Assembly: GCA_964598425.1 (NCBI GenBank)
Contig: CAZRBV010000014.1
Span: 1-62,388, forward strand
Direction: 5' to 3'
DNA length: 62,388 nucleotides
Origin: UBA12567 sp964598425
Lineage (GTDB): Bacteria > Planctomycetota > Phycisphaerae > Phycisphaerales > SM1A02
Part shown: positions 33,222-41,604 of the stretch, piece after piece
Layout of the letters: every line of letters begins with the position of its first letter
Position numbering within the stretch: the first letter of the stretch is position 1
The notes under the pieces: model-generated
Told to the model about the DNA's origin: nothing
Database searches by the model: none
What the model saw: the letters and a program-made list of their open reading frames with translations, nothing else
Made by a program: the position numbers and the translations under genes

Positions 33222-34567
33222 TGTGCAGCTCCGGCATCCAGCAGCGTCCTGACGGAATCAGCCTGCGCTGTCGTCGTCAGCACGATCATGTGTCGCCCGG
33301 CGAGAATCTTCATGTCTCCGCCTGGAACGTAGGGCCTGCCTTCATCATCTTCACAGGCCAGCACAAGGAGCGGAGGATCTCGATCCAGTTCCATCAGTGA
33401 CCGATCGATCAGTGGAGCGTCGGCGCCAACTCGAATCCTCATGAGTTCGAGTGAGTCGTTGAAGAAGCCGTCGATGCGCTCGTACGCGTGGCTGTGAAGT
33501 GCTCGGCTGATTGCTTGGGCTGCGGCCTGCCGGGGACTCCAGGTCTGCTCGATGCCGAGCTCCTGCATCATCGGGAGAAACTCGGCGTGCCGAATCACCG
33601 GCATCACGACCTCGACCCCGCAGCGGCGGGCATAGGCGCACGCCAGCATGTTCTGTTCGTCGGATCGCATCGAAACAAAGGCATCTACCCGGTCGAGGAG
33701 CTCATCGTCGAACACTTCTGGCTGGCCAGGATCGCTTTGCAGCACCGTGACCCAGTCCAGCTTCTCGCCAAGAACCTCTGCTCGATCACGATCGGATTCG
33801 AAAAGGCGGATGTCGAAGTTTCGTGTTCCAAGAAACCGGCAAAGCCAGACCGCCGCGGCTGGACCGCCCGAAATCGCAATGTTCTGACGACCGTATCCGC
33901 GCGAGCAGAAGAAGTGCTTGGCTGTCTGCAAGACCTTCTGCTCAGAGACCAGCGTCACGATGTCTCCCGCCTCGACGGCGGTGTCGGCAGACGGCAGGAA
34001 CGCCTTCCCGTGGCGAGTCACGGCAGCGAGACGAGCGCCGCGAGGAAGGCCCAGTGATTTCAACGGCTGCCCGATCGCCGGCGCATGGTCCCTGACCTCA
34101 ACTTGCTGCAATTCAATGCCGCTGCCAGCGAAGTGTTCGATGGCGATTGCAGCCGGATTGTGCAGCCACGACGCCATTCCGGATGCCATGGCCCGATCGG
34201 GGGAGAAGAGTTGGTCGACCGAGAAGACGGCTGCGTAGTCCAACTCTTCGCCGAGCAGGAACATGCTGTGGTCGACCCGTGCGAGTGTCCGCTGGGCGCC
34301 GAGGCACGCGGCGATATCGCAGATCACCAGATTCACTTCATCGACGTCGGTCGTGGCGATGACCGCCCCGGCCGTTGCGGCGCCTGCGGCCCTGAGCGTA
34401 CGAGCCGAGCTTGCAGAGCCTTCCACGACCGCGATGTCGAGGTGCTCTTCGAGGTAACTCAACCGAGCCTCGTCGTGATCAATGACGGTGACGCTGTCGC
34501 CGCGGCCGGTCAGCATTTCTGCGGCCGCTCCGCCGATATCACCGCCTCCACAGAGAATAATGTCCAT
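33218..34567 (-). CDS. trkA: Trk system NAD-binding regulatory subunit TrkA
   Basis: 449 residues from ATG 34567 (GAGG before it; ATG 34579 and the longer frame are less likely). Two RCK units: MDIILCGGGDIGGAAAEMLTGRG with ATTDVDEVNLVICDIA, then a TrkA-C part; second unit QNIAISGGPAAAVWLCRFLG with FVSMRSDEQNMLACAYA, then TrkA-C ending in LLDAGAAQ. Binds nucleotides and gates TrkH at the inner membrane face. Divergent from the HU gene over 218 bp. Confidence 0.93.
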   Translation of the reverse strand: MDIILCGGGDIGGAAAEMLTGRGDSVTVIDHDEARLSYLEEHLDIAVVEGSASSARTLRAAGAATAGAVIATTDVDEVNLVICDIAACLGAQRTLARVDHSMFLLGEELDYAAVFSVDQLFSPDRAMASGMASWLHNPAAIAIEHFAGSGIELQQVEVRDHAPAIGQPLKSLGLPRGARLAAVTRHGKAFLPSADTAVEAGDIVTLVSEQKVLQTAKHFFCSRGYGRQNIAISGGPAAAVWLCRFLGTRNFDIRLFESDRDRAEVLGEKLDWVTVLQSDPGQPEVFDDELLDRVDAFVSMRSDEQNMLACAYARRCGVEVVMPVIRHAEFLPMMQELGIEQTWSPRQAAAQAISRALHSHAYERIDGFFNDSLELMRIRVGADAPLIDRSLMELDRDPPLLVLACEDDEGRPYVPGGDMKILAGRHMIVLTTTAQADSVRTLLDAGAAQ

Positions 34568-34785
34568 GTGTGTCCTCATTTGTCGCCCAGGGAGGGGCAG
34601 CAGCTCGCCAGTGTATCCCCCGGCCATCCCAAATCGCTGTGTCCGAGAACCTTGTCCTTGACGAGCCCGGCTGCGGTCTGGATACTGATATCTCAGCAGC
34701 GGCTGGCTGTGGGGCTGGCAGGGTTCTCTGAACGAGAAAACATCGTGAGCGCACGAAACGATTACGTGTGGGGAAGGACGGCCCG

Positions 34786-35121
34786 ATGGGCACAGTCACC
34801 AAGAAAGACTTGATTGATCGCATCGCGTCCGAGACTGGCCACAGGCGGGCCGATGTGAAGGGCATTGTCCAGGCATTTCTGGACAATGTGATCAAGGAAC
34901 TTTCCGAGGGCAATCGTCTGGAGTTCCGGGATTTTGGTGTCTTCGAGACCCGCGAACGTGCGGCTCGTGTAGCGCAGAACCCACGCACCCTTGAGCGTGT
35001 CCCCGTTCCTGCTCGCAACACAGTGAAGTTCAAGGTTGGACGGCTGATGAAGATGGCCGTTGAAACTGCGGATGATCGGTCGATGGATGGTGTGCCATCA
35101 AAGGATGGGGCGGAAGTCTGA
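34786..35121 (+). CDS. HU/IHF-family DNA-binding protein
   Basis: 111 residues from ATG 34786 (AAGGA seven bases upstream; ATG-like start 34768 has no such signal). TKKDLIDRIASETGHRRADVKGIVQAFLD, then LEFRDFGVFETRERAARVAQNPRT and the arm sequence VPARNTVKFKVGR match HU/IHF. The C-terminal ~20 residues are an acidic extension. It bends DNA and compacts the nucleoid. A hairpin terminator follows before dnaB. Confidence 0.92.
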   Translation: MGTVTKKDLIDRIASETGHRRADVKGIVQAFLDNVIKELSEGNRLEFRDFGVFETRERAARVAQNPRTLERVPVPARNTVKFKVGRLMKMAVETADDRSMDGVPSKDGAEV

Positions 35122-35128
35122 ATCTGCG

Positions 35129-35158
35129 GGATCGCCGCTTGCGATCCTGTGTTCTTTG
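35129..35158 (+). terminator. Intrinsic terminator after the HU gene
   Basis: 7-bp stem GGATCGC / GCGATCC with a 5-base loop (35129-35147) followed by the T-rich TGTGTTCTTTG, eight bases after the HU stop. Indicates that dnaB, 60 bp further, has its own promoter or is reached by read-through. Confidence 0.6.
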
Positions 35159-35218
35159 AGCGACGATGAGACTGAGGATGAGGCGGAGGCCAGAGGCTTT
35201 CGCCCGCGGTGATGTGAC

Positions 35219-36706
35219 ATGAGCGGCTCCATGACACGGCAGGCTTCCAAACGTGACGATCGTCGCGATGACCGCTCGTTGGCGGACCTGTTCAATGCGT
35301 TGCCGCCGAGCGCGGTTGAGGCCGAGATGAGCCTCATTGGCTCGGTCATCCTGGACCCTGATACCTGCGGCGACGTGATTCAAATCCTGCGTGGGCCGGA
35401 TGATTTCTTCAGGCCCACTCATGCCGAGCTGTGGTCAGCCATCTTGCACCTGTATGACAATCACCAATCGGTTGATGTTGTGCAACTTCAACAACTGCTC
35501 GAAGACCGGGACACACTTGAGCGGGCTGGCGGTATCTCCTACATCGTCGAGCTGGCAGACTCGGTTCCAAGCTCAGCCAACGCGGTGCATTACGCGAGGA
35601 TCGTGCGTGAGAAGGCGATGGTTCGTCAACTCATCTCGGCTGCTGGTGAGATTCTTCGCGACGCGTACGGCAATCCTGAAGCGCCAGTTGATTTGCTCGA
35701 CGAGGCAGAGCGGCGCATCTTCAAGATCGCGCAGGAATCGGAGACGAGGAAAGCAGCCGGTCTTTCGGAGCTGATTCGAGAGGCCATCGAACGCCTGGAG
35801 CAGTCCGATGGTCAACCGCTGACAGGTGTTGGCTCGGGCTTCTCAGATCTGGATGTTCTGACCGGTGGGTTTCAGCGAGGCGAACTCATCATTCTGGCGG
35901 CGAGGCCGTCGATGGGGAAAACGGCACTGGCCTTGAATGTGGCGGAACATATCGCCAGCCGGGGCGAGTCTGTGGGGGTATTCAGTCTGGAAATGGCGGC
36001 GGGGCAGTTGGTTCAGCGGGTGCTGGCAAGTCGCTCCGGGGTCGATGGTGACCGTATGCGCCGCAACGCACTTCGATCAAACGAGTTTCGAGCACTGTTT
36101 GCTGCCTGCGACGAATTGCGTTCGGCTCCAATGTATATCGATGACACGCCCGGCCTCACGCTCCTTCAGTTACGTGCCAAGGCTCGGCGGATGAAACAGA
36201 AGCATGGCCTCACTGCGATCGTCATCGACTATCTGCAGCTTATGACCTCGGGTCATCGGACCGAATCACGGCAACAGGAAGTCAGCGAGATCAGCCGCGG
36301 CGTCAAGGCACTCGCTCGTGAGTTGGATCTCCCAGTGTTGTGCTTGAGCCAGCTCAACCGCGCAGCCGAGCAGCGGGAAGGGCACCGGCCGCGCATGAGC
36401 GACTTGCGTGAGTCAGGCTCTATTGAGCAGGATGCCGACGTCATCATGATGCTGCACCGCGAGGCGTACTACCACCGTGACGAGGAGTGGCGGGACGACA
36501 ACCCGGACAAGATCAACCTCGCTGAACTCATCATTGCGAAGCAGCGTAATGGCCCGACTGGCACGGTCAAGTTGAATTGGGATTCCAGGTGCACGCGGTT
36601 CCGGGAATACGTGGAGATGGCTGGCTCCGGCGGAGATTCGCAGCCCTGGCCCCAGCCGCCACCGCCTCCGCCATCCGGTGGAAGCGACGACGACTTGCCG
36701 ATCTAG
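35219..36706 (+). CDS. dnaB: Replicative DNA helicase
   Basis: 495 residues. N-terminal domain: PPSAVEAEMSLIGSVILDPD and FFRPTHAELWSAI. C-terminal RecA-like motor: Walker A AARPSMGKTALALNVAEH, VGVFSLEMAAGQLVQR, Walker B-type TAIVIDYLQLM, LCLSQLNRAAEQREGHRP and SDLRESGSIEQDADV; an intein site is not occupied. The last ~30 residues are Pro-rich (QPWPQPPPPPPSGG) and end in an acidic tail, which is unusual. Hexameric 5'-3' helicase of the replisome. Confidence 0.96.
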   Translation: MSGSMTRQASKRDDRRDDRSLADLFNALPPSAVEAEMSLIGSVILDPDTCGDVIQILRGPDDFFRPTHAELWSAILHLYDNHQSVDVVQLQQLLEDRDTLERAGGISYIVELADSVPSSANAVHYARIVREKAMVRQLISAAGEILRDAYGNPEAPVDLLDEAERRIFKIAQESETRKAAGLSELIREAIERLEQSDGQPLTGVGSGFSDLDVLTGGFQRGELIILAARPSMGKTALALNVAEHIASRGESVGVFSLEMAAGQLVQRVLASRSGVDGDRMRRNALRSNEFRALFAACDELRSAPMYIDDTPGLTLLQLRAKARRMKQKHGLTAIVIDYLQLMTSGHRTESRQQEVSEISRGVKALARELDLPVLCLSQLNRAAEQREGHRPRMSDLRESGSIEQDADVIMMLHREAYYHRDEEWRDDNPDKINLAELIIAKQRNGPTGTVKLNWDSRCTRFREYVEMAGSGGDSQPWPQPPPPPPSGGSDDDLPI

Positions 36707-36713
36707 CAGGCCG

Positions 36714-37751
36714 CTAGACGCTACCGAGGACCCACCACACCATCATGCTGATCCAGCCGGCGAGGATCAATCCGCCCCATGGTCGTGACAGAGAGTAACG
36801 CCCGAGGGTGGGATGCTTGTGCCTGCTTGGAATCGGCGCGCGGATGTAGATCACGCCGATAGCCAGCGTTGAGATCGCCATGGCAGCGAGTGAGCTCCAT
36901 CCCACATCATCCGGAATCGGAACGGGCCGCACGAGCGACGTGATGGCGAGCACGCTCAGAATGTTGAAGAGGTTTGATCCAATCACGGTGCCGAGGGCCA
37001 GATCAGCTTGCTTCCTGCTCGCCGCGACGATGGCCGTGAAGCTCTCGGGAAGGCTTGTTGCAACAGCCACCACCGTCAAACCGATGACCGCTTCGCTCAA
37101 CCCGAAGTGCCTCGCAATGCTGACGGCCCCGACTTCAGAGAGCTTGGCGCCGACGAGCAGCATGCCCAGCCCAAGCACGATCAGGCCCGCGGTGGTGAGC
37201 CCTTTGGCATCGGTCGGTACTGCAACTTCTGGTGTGTCATCATCGCCTCCTCCTGCGAAGCGATGCAGGACCGCAACAGCGATGGGGAGGCCGCACAAGA
37301 GCACAATCCCATCGAGCCGCGTGAACTCATCGCTGAGGCTGACCATGATCATCAGGACGGTCTCGGTGATCACAAGCAGCGGGAAATAGACCCGGCGGAC
37401 GCTGCGGTGGGCAATGACCGGATGGACGAGGCACGCAATGGCGAGCACCAGCCCGATATTGGCGATGTTCGATCCGACCACGTTTCCGAAGGCCAGATTG
37501 GCACCAGCCTCGCCTGAGGCGGCCGCCACGACATTCAACGCTAACTCCGGGGCACTGGTCCCGAATGCAATCACCGTCAGCCCGATGGCGAGCTGGGACA
37601 CCCCGAATCGGGTCGCTGCCGCTGCGGCAGATTCAACAAGAAAGTGTGCACCCACCAAAAGGAGTGCAAGACCACCCCCCAGCAACGCGATGGATAGCAG
37701 CATCGAGAAGGGATTGGAGGACTGAGAGGATGCTTCCAGAAGTGCCAGCAT
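36714..37751 (-). CDS. Calcium/sodium antiporter, CaCA family (YrbG-like)
   Basis: 345 residues, about ten membrane helices as an inverted repeat. The two alpha-repeats are GLTVIAFGTSAPELALNVVAA with GNVVGSNIANIGLVLAIA, and GLTVVAVATSLPESFTAIVAA with GTVIGSNLFNILSVLAIT; their acidic residues bind the cation. The first ~16 residues may be an extension, since ATG 37703 could also start. Exchanges Ca2+ (or K+) for Na+ or H+. Convergent with dnaB, 7 bp apart. Confidence 0.92.
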   Translation of the reverse strand: MLALLEASSQSSNPFSMLLSIALLGGGLALLLVGAHFLVESAAAAATRFGVSQLAIGLTVIAFGTSAPELALNVVAAASGEAGANLAFGNVVGSNIANIGLVLAIACLVHPVIAHRSVRRVYFPLLVITETVLMIMVSLSDEFTRLDGIVLLCGLPIAVAVLHRFAGGGDDDTPEVAVPTDAKGLTTAGLIVLGLGMLLVGAKLSEVGAVSIARHFGLSEAVIGLTVVAVATSLPESFTAIVAASRKQADLALGTVIGSNLFNILSVLAITSLVRPVPIPDDVGWSSLAAMAISTLAIGVIYIRAPIPSRHKHPTLGRYSLSRPWGGLILAGWISMMVWWVLGSV

Positions 37752-37834
37752 CGGTACGACCGATTGTATGTGGACGCCCGGATGGCGTGCGATCCACGTC
37801 GCGGTCGTATGCTGCCACTCAAGAGGAGCGACGT

Positions 37835-38416
37835 CTGGACTCTCAGGACGCCAAGTTGCTGATCAAGCGGGCCGCTGCCGGCGACGATGCCGCGTGGCGG
37901 GAATTGGTGGAAGCCTTTGCCCCGCGCGTCCACGCCCTGTTGGTGGCCAATTGCGGCGATCATGACTTGGCCGAGGAGATCACGCAGTCCAGCTTTTGCA
38001 CTGTGGCAGCCAAGGTTGGCACCTATGTGGAGCAGGGCAAGTTCGAGGCGTGGCTCTTTCGAATCGCCATGAATCGGCTGCGGGATGAGATGCGGCGGAG
38101 GAAGCGGCAGGCAATACCCGTGGCGGGTGAGGTGCTTCGTCCCGTTGCCCGAACCGGCCGAGAAGATCGCCCCCGACAGCAGAGGCTCGATTCTGAAACA
38201 ACACAGGCCCTTTGGGAGGCAGTAGGGGGCCTTGCCGAGGCCGATCAGCACGTGCTGCACCTTCGGCATGTGGCCGGTTTGGGGTTCAAAGAGATCGCTG
38301 CCCAACTTGAGCAGCCGATTGGAACGGTGCTCGCTCGCCACTTCAGAGCGCTCAAGCGACTCCGGGAGGCCCTGGGGGAGGATATTGCAGAAGAATTCGC
38401 CCAGAGAGGGCAGTAG
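37835..38416 (+). CDS. ECF-type RNA polymerase sigma factor, probable CTG start
   Basis: 193 residues if begun at CTG 37835. Region 2: SQDAKLLIKRAAAGDDAAW, DLAEEITQSSFCTVAAKV, AWLFRIAMNRLRDEMRRRKR. Region 4: GLAEADQHVLHLRHVAGLGFKEIAAQLEQ with GTVLARHFRALKRLREAL. The CTG has GAGGAG six bases upstream and gives a normal sigma N terminus. GTG 37787 and ATG 37730 in the same frame have no such signal, and the latter overlaps the divergent antiporter. It heads a three-gene operon. Confidence 0.82.
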   Translation: MDSQDAKLLIKRAAAGDDAAWRELVEAFAPRVHALLVANCGDHDLAEEITQSSFCTVAAKVGTYVEQGKFEAWLFRIAMNRLRDEMRRRKRQAIPVAGEVLRPVARTGREDRPRQQRLDSETTQALWEAVGGLAEADQHVLHLRHVAGLGFKEIAAQLEQPIGTVLARHFRALKRLREALGEDIAEEFAQRGQ

Positions 38417-38458
38417 AAGCGGCAAGATCCTGCAAGGATCACCGTTGGAGACAAGACC

Positions 38459-39010
38459 ATGACTGAATCCCCACATTGGAATGCCCCAGAGGATGCGTTT
38501 GATCCTCGGTGCGACGAACTCGATGCAGCCCTGGACGCGGCGCTCGACCAGTCTGCACCTCGAGAAACGCCTGAGGGGTTGAGCCAGCGTGTTGCAGACG
38601 CCAGCCTCCCGTTTCTGGAGATCGGCCGGGCCGCGAGCCCCAACCGTGTGGCCGTGCCACAATTTGCACGTCTGGCCCTTGCTGCCTGCCTTGTGATTGC
38701 GGCCGTGGTGGCATTCTGGGTTGTTGGGCACCAGCCGATCCCTCGAGGCATGGATGAATTGCATGTGCAGATTTCGGAGCCGGCAGGGTTGAGTCTGATG
38801 TCTGAGCGAGGCCCTTTCGAACGGCTCAAGGGACTGCAGATGGTCAACGACCTGGACCTCGAATCAGCCGTCGGAGATCTGGAGGGCGTGGTCTGGGCCA
38901 TTCAGAATGGTGCTGCTGGCCGCATGATTCTCTCCCCGGGAGAGACGCCGCTGGAAGCAGTTGAAAACGAACTGGATTCGGTCCGCGTCGTGGCTCGGCT
39001 TGACGGATGA
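38459..39010 (+). CDS. Single-pass membrane protein, putative anti-sigma factor
   Basis: 183 residues. Cytoplasmic N-terminal ~75 residues are acidic (CDELDAALDAALDQSAPRE), one membrane helix follows at ~77-95 (ARLALAACLVIAAVVAFWV), and ~85 periplasmic residues remain. No known domain is seen. Its place just after an ECF sigma gene, its topology and ATGA overlap with the next exported gene make an anti-sigma role the best guess. A promoter of its own is not apparent in the 42-bp gap. Confidence 0.6.
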   Translation: MTESPHWNAPEDAFDPRCDELDAALDAALDQSAPRETPEGLSQRVADASLPFLEIGRAASPNRVAVPQFARLALAACLVIAAVVAFWVVGHQPIPRGMDELHVQISEPAGLSLMSERGPFERLKGLQMVNDLDLESAVGDLEGVVWAIQNGAAGRMILSPGETPLEAVENELDSVRVVARLDG

Positions 39011-39606
39011 GCCTCACCATGATGACAACACGCAGACCTTCGATCGGGTTGTGCTGGGCCTTTGCGGCGATGTGCGTTGCGCTGACCTTGCATGCTGGTG
39101 GTCAACTTCAAGCTGACAACGAAGCGATTCGCCCACAGCCATCGTTGGACAGTGCCAGCTTCGTGGACCACTATCTTGAGGTTGCAGAGGAAATCGACCC
39201 GGCCCTCGGAGAGCAGCTTCGGTCCATGTGCCAATCCGACCCAGCACGGTTCTCAAAGGTGCTTCAGCAACTTGGGCCGACGCTGAGCGAATTGGTTCAT
39301 CTCCGCCAGAGTGATCCCCAACTCTTTTGGCGCAAGATCAGAGAGCTTCATCTTGAGGCCACGATTGAGACCCTCGCTGCCAATATCAGGTCAGCCCGCG
39401 GGCGAGGCGAAGTGGTCAGCCCCGCGACCGAGTCCCAACTTCGAGGTTTGGTCGAGGCTCAACTCGGGGCAAGGCTCAAGTCTCGCCGCCAGTACCTCTC
39501 CAAAATGCGTCAGGAACTTGAGCAGGCTGAAGCGGAACTTGCCAGGGAATCGGACAACTTCAGCGCGTCTGTGGCAGAACGGATCAAGTGGCTTCTGACT
39601 CGCTGA
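39007..39606 (+). CDS. Exported hypothetical helical protein in a sigma-factor operon
   Basis: 199 residues. A signal peptide (IGLCWAFAAMCVALTLHAGG) is followed by an entirely helical, charged body ending in a coiled coil (RRQYLSKMRQELEQAEAELARES). No motif is recognised. Its overlap with the anti-sigma-like gene and its export suggest a periplasmic sensor or chaperone feeding the sigma pathway, in the manner of small stress sensors, but this is inference from context and shape only. Confidence 0.6.
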   Translation: MSLTMMTTRRPSIGLCWAFAAMCVALTLHAGGQLQADNEAIRPQPSLDSASFVDHYLEVAEEIDPALGEQLRSMCQSDPARFSKVLQQLGPTLSELVHLRQSDPQLFWRKIRELHLEATIETLAANIRSARGRGEVVSPATESQLRGLVEAQLGARLKSRRQYLSKMRQELEQAEAELARESDNFSASVAERIKWLLTR

Positions 39607-39669
39607 CGGTACTGGAGGTACCGCCTTGCCGTACCATCGGGCATGCCGCTGCAGCGAGGTGACTCAACC

Positions 39670-40575
39670 ATGAACCGCCGCCGATCAACCTGGATCGCCG
39701 GCGGTTTTCTTGGCTTCGTGGTTCTGTTGGCGGTGGCGAGTCTTCCATGGACACTTGGGACATCGGGCGGTGGCGAGCGGTGGTTCGAAGCAGTGGCAGC
39801 TGAACGCTCGCTGCAGCCCCCGTCCCTCGAGAGCCCCGACTCGTGGCTGGGAACAGATCGCCTCGGGCGGAGTGTTACGGCTCGCCTGCTTCTTGGCGGT
39901 GGCATTTCGCTTGTCGTTGGGTTGGCGGCTGCAAGTACAGCACTGATTCTGGGAACCGCGTGGGGGTTGACCGCCGCGCTGGCGGGCGGTCGCGTCGATG
40001 CGCTCATGATGCGGGTTGTTGATGTGCTGTATGGCCTTCCTTCAGTTCTGCTGGTCGTACTGCTGGCATTTGCAATGGATGGTTTTCGTGAACGACTCTC
40101 GTTTGCCAGCGGTGGTGGGGCTCGCCTGCTGCTCGATCTGGCAACGCTGTGGATTGCCATTGGAGCCGTGAGCTGGTTGACGCTCGCCCGAGTCGTGCGG
40201 GGGCAAGTCCTGAGTTTGCGAGAACGACCCTTTATCGAGTCTGCCAGGCTGGCGGGAGTTCCAACGGGGCGACTGGTACGGAAGTACTACGCTCCGTGGC
40301 TTGTGGGTCCGATCGTGGCATGTACGGCACTGATTGTCCCGATGGCGATGCTCTCCGAGGCCTTCCTGAGTTTCCTCGGCATCGGCGTGCAGGAACCGCT
40401 TCCCAGTTGGGGAAACATGGCGGCCGACGCGCTTTCTGAATTGAATCCCGTTCGGTCCCGCTGGTGGTTGCTGCTCTGGCCGTGCCTCCTGATTGCCGCG
40501 ACACTTGTGGCATTGACCGTATTGGGTGAGTCCATTCGAGTTGCAGTTGATCCGAGGCAGCGGGAGGTCGCATGA
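39670..40575 (+). CDS. Peptide/nickel-type ABC transporter permease (DppC/OppC-like)
   Basis: 301 residues from ATG 39670 (GAGGTGA upstream). N-terminal anchor helix, then GTDRLGRSVTARLLLGG, five further helices and the EAA-type cytoplasmic loop ESARLAGVPTGRLVRKYYAP; ends GESIRVAVDPRQREVA. The family imports di- and oligopeptides or nickel chelates. The usual B-type permease, second ATPase and binding protein are missing from the neighbourhood. ATGA overlap with the ATPase gene. Confidence 0.88.
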   Translation: MNRRRSTWIAGGFLGFVVLLAVASLPWTLGTSGGGERWFEAVAAERSLQPPSLESPDSWLGTDRLGRSVTARLLLGGGISLVVGLAAASTALILGTAWGLTAALAGGRVDALMMRVVDVLYGLPSVLLVVLLAFAMDGFRERLSFASGGGARLLLDLATLWIAIGAVSWLTLARVVRGQVLSLRERPFIESARLAGVPTGRLVRKYYAPWLVGPIVACTALIVPMAMLSEAFLSFLGIGVQEPLPSWGNMAADALSELNPVRSRWWLLLWPCLLIAATLVALTVLGESIRVAVDPRQREVA

Positions 40576-41369
40576 CCCACGCAGCTCTTGAGATGGTGGG
40601 TGTGCACATTCACCACTGTGGCGGTGCGCCGCTGGTCGAAGACCTGTCCGTGCGAATCGAGCCCGGATCCATGACCGCGCTGGTTGGTGAGTCGGGAAGC
40701 GGTAAGACGCTCTCGGCACTCGCGGTCCTCGGGCTGCTTCCTCCAGGCATTGTTCACACTGGCGGATCAATCCGCGTGTGCGGCGAGCAGGTTCCAGAGC
40801 ACGTCGAAACGATGCGTGGGCGAGATGTCGCGATGGTCTTTCAAGAGCCCATGACAGCACTTGATCCGGTGATGCGGATTGATCGACAACTGCTTGAGGC
40901 CCGGCGGCGACGATTTGCGTGTGCGGGCCGCCGCGGACGGGAGTGGTGCCATGAGGCACTTCAGGCCGTGGGCATCGAAGACGCTGAGCGTACGGCCGCT
41001 GCGTACCCGCACGAATTGAGTGGGGGTATGCGCCAGCGTGTTCTCATTGCGATGGGGCTCGCGCCCGAACCAAAGCTGATTCTGGCGGATGAGCCAACGA
41101 CGGCCCTTGACGCCGTCAATCGCCGTGATGCGATGGAACTGCTCTCGGCGGCCACGACTCGCGGCGCGGGTGTTCTTCTTATCACGCACGATCTGGCTTC
41201 TGTGCGTGGCTGGGCCGATCGAGTGGTCATCATGCGATATGGCCGCTGCTGTGAGCAGGGGCCGACCTCGCAGGTCCTGGCGAACCCCACGCATTCCTAC
41301 ACCAGGGGCCTGCTGGAGTGCGTGCCACGGCGAGGGTGTGAAAGGCCGCTGCCCGAACTGTCGGGGTGA
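40572..41369 (+). CDS. Peptide-type ABC transporter ATPase (DppD/OppD-like)
   Basis: 265 residues. Walker A GESGSGKTLSAL, Q loop VFQEPMTALDPVM, signature YPHELSGGMRQRVLIAMGL, Walker B LILADEPTTALD, and switch LITHDLASVRGWADRV. It lacks most of the ~60-residue C-terminal Cys-containing oligopeptide/Fe-S segment of OppD proteins (usually ~320-330 residues), ending shortly after YTRGLLECVPR. Pairs with the upstream permease. Confidence 0.88.
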   Translation: MTHAALEMVGVHIHHCGGAPLVEDLSVRIEPGSMTALVGESGSGKTLSALAVLGLLPPGIVHTGGSIRVCGEQVPEHVETMRGRDVAMVFQEPMTALDPVMRIDRQLLEARRRRFACAGRRGREWCHEALQAVGIEDAERTAAAYPHELSGGMRQRVLIAMGLAPEPKLILADEPTTALDAVNRRDAMELLSAATTRGAGVLLITHDLASVRGWADRVVIMRYGRCCEQGPTSQVLANPTHSYTRGLLECVPRRGCERPLPELSG

Positions 41370-41488
41370 GCGGGATTGGGCGGAAAGTCTTGAGTCTCAG
41401 CCACTTGTGTTGCGCTGAGCCTTCGCCTTAGGGGGTTGGATGGGCTGCTGCAGCCTTCCTGCAATCGATCCGACGCCGCGATGTTTGA

Positions 41489-41599
41489 AAAACAGCCGAA
41501 CCGGGAAACGGTTTTCGGACGTACGTGTTGTCGGGGTACCCCGATCTCTGGAACCACCTGAGATTCGGGGGACCTTGAGAATCGTCCCCCCGCAGGAGG
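41489..41599 (+). promoter_or_regulatory. Structured leader with three successive stem-loops
   Basis: Within the 235-bp gap before the 41605 gene: an imperfect CCGAACCG / CGGTTTTCGG hairpin near 41498-41520, the 14-base perfect palindrome TCGGGGTACCCCGA at 41531-41544, and a 7-bp GGGGGAC / GTCCCCC stem with 10-base loop at 41567-41590 that ends just before AGGAGG (41594-41599). The last hairpin could hide or expose the ribosome site; no known riboswitch is recognised. Confidence 0.35.
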
Positions 41600-41604
41600 C
41601 TCAG

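Noticed and set aside
37565..37834. N-terminal 90 codons of the long sigma-factor frame
   Set aside because: They overlap the divergent antiporter gene, lack sigma-factor features and have no ribosome site; the CTG start at 37835 fits better.
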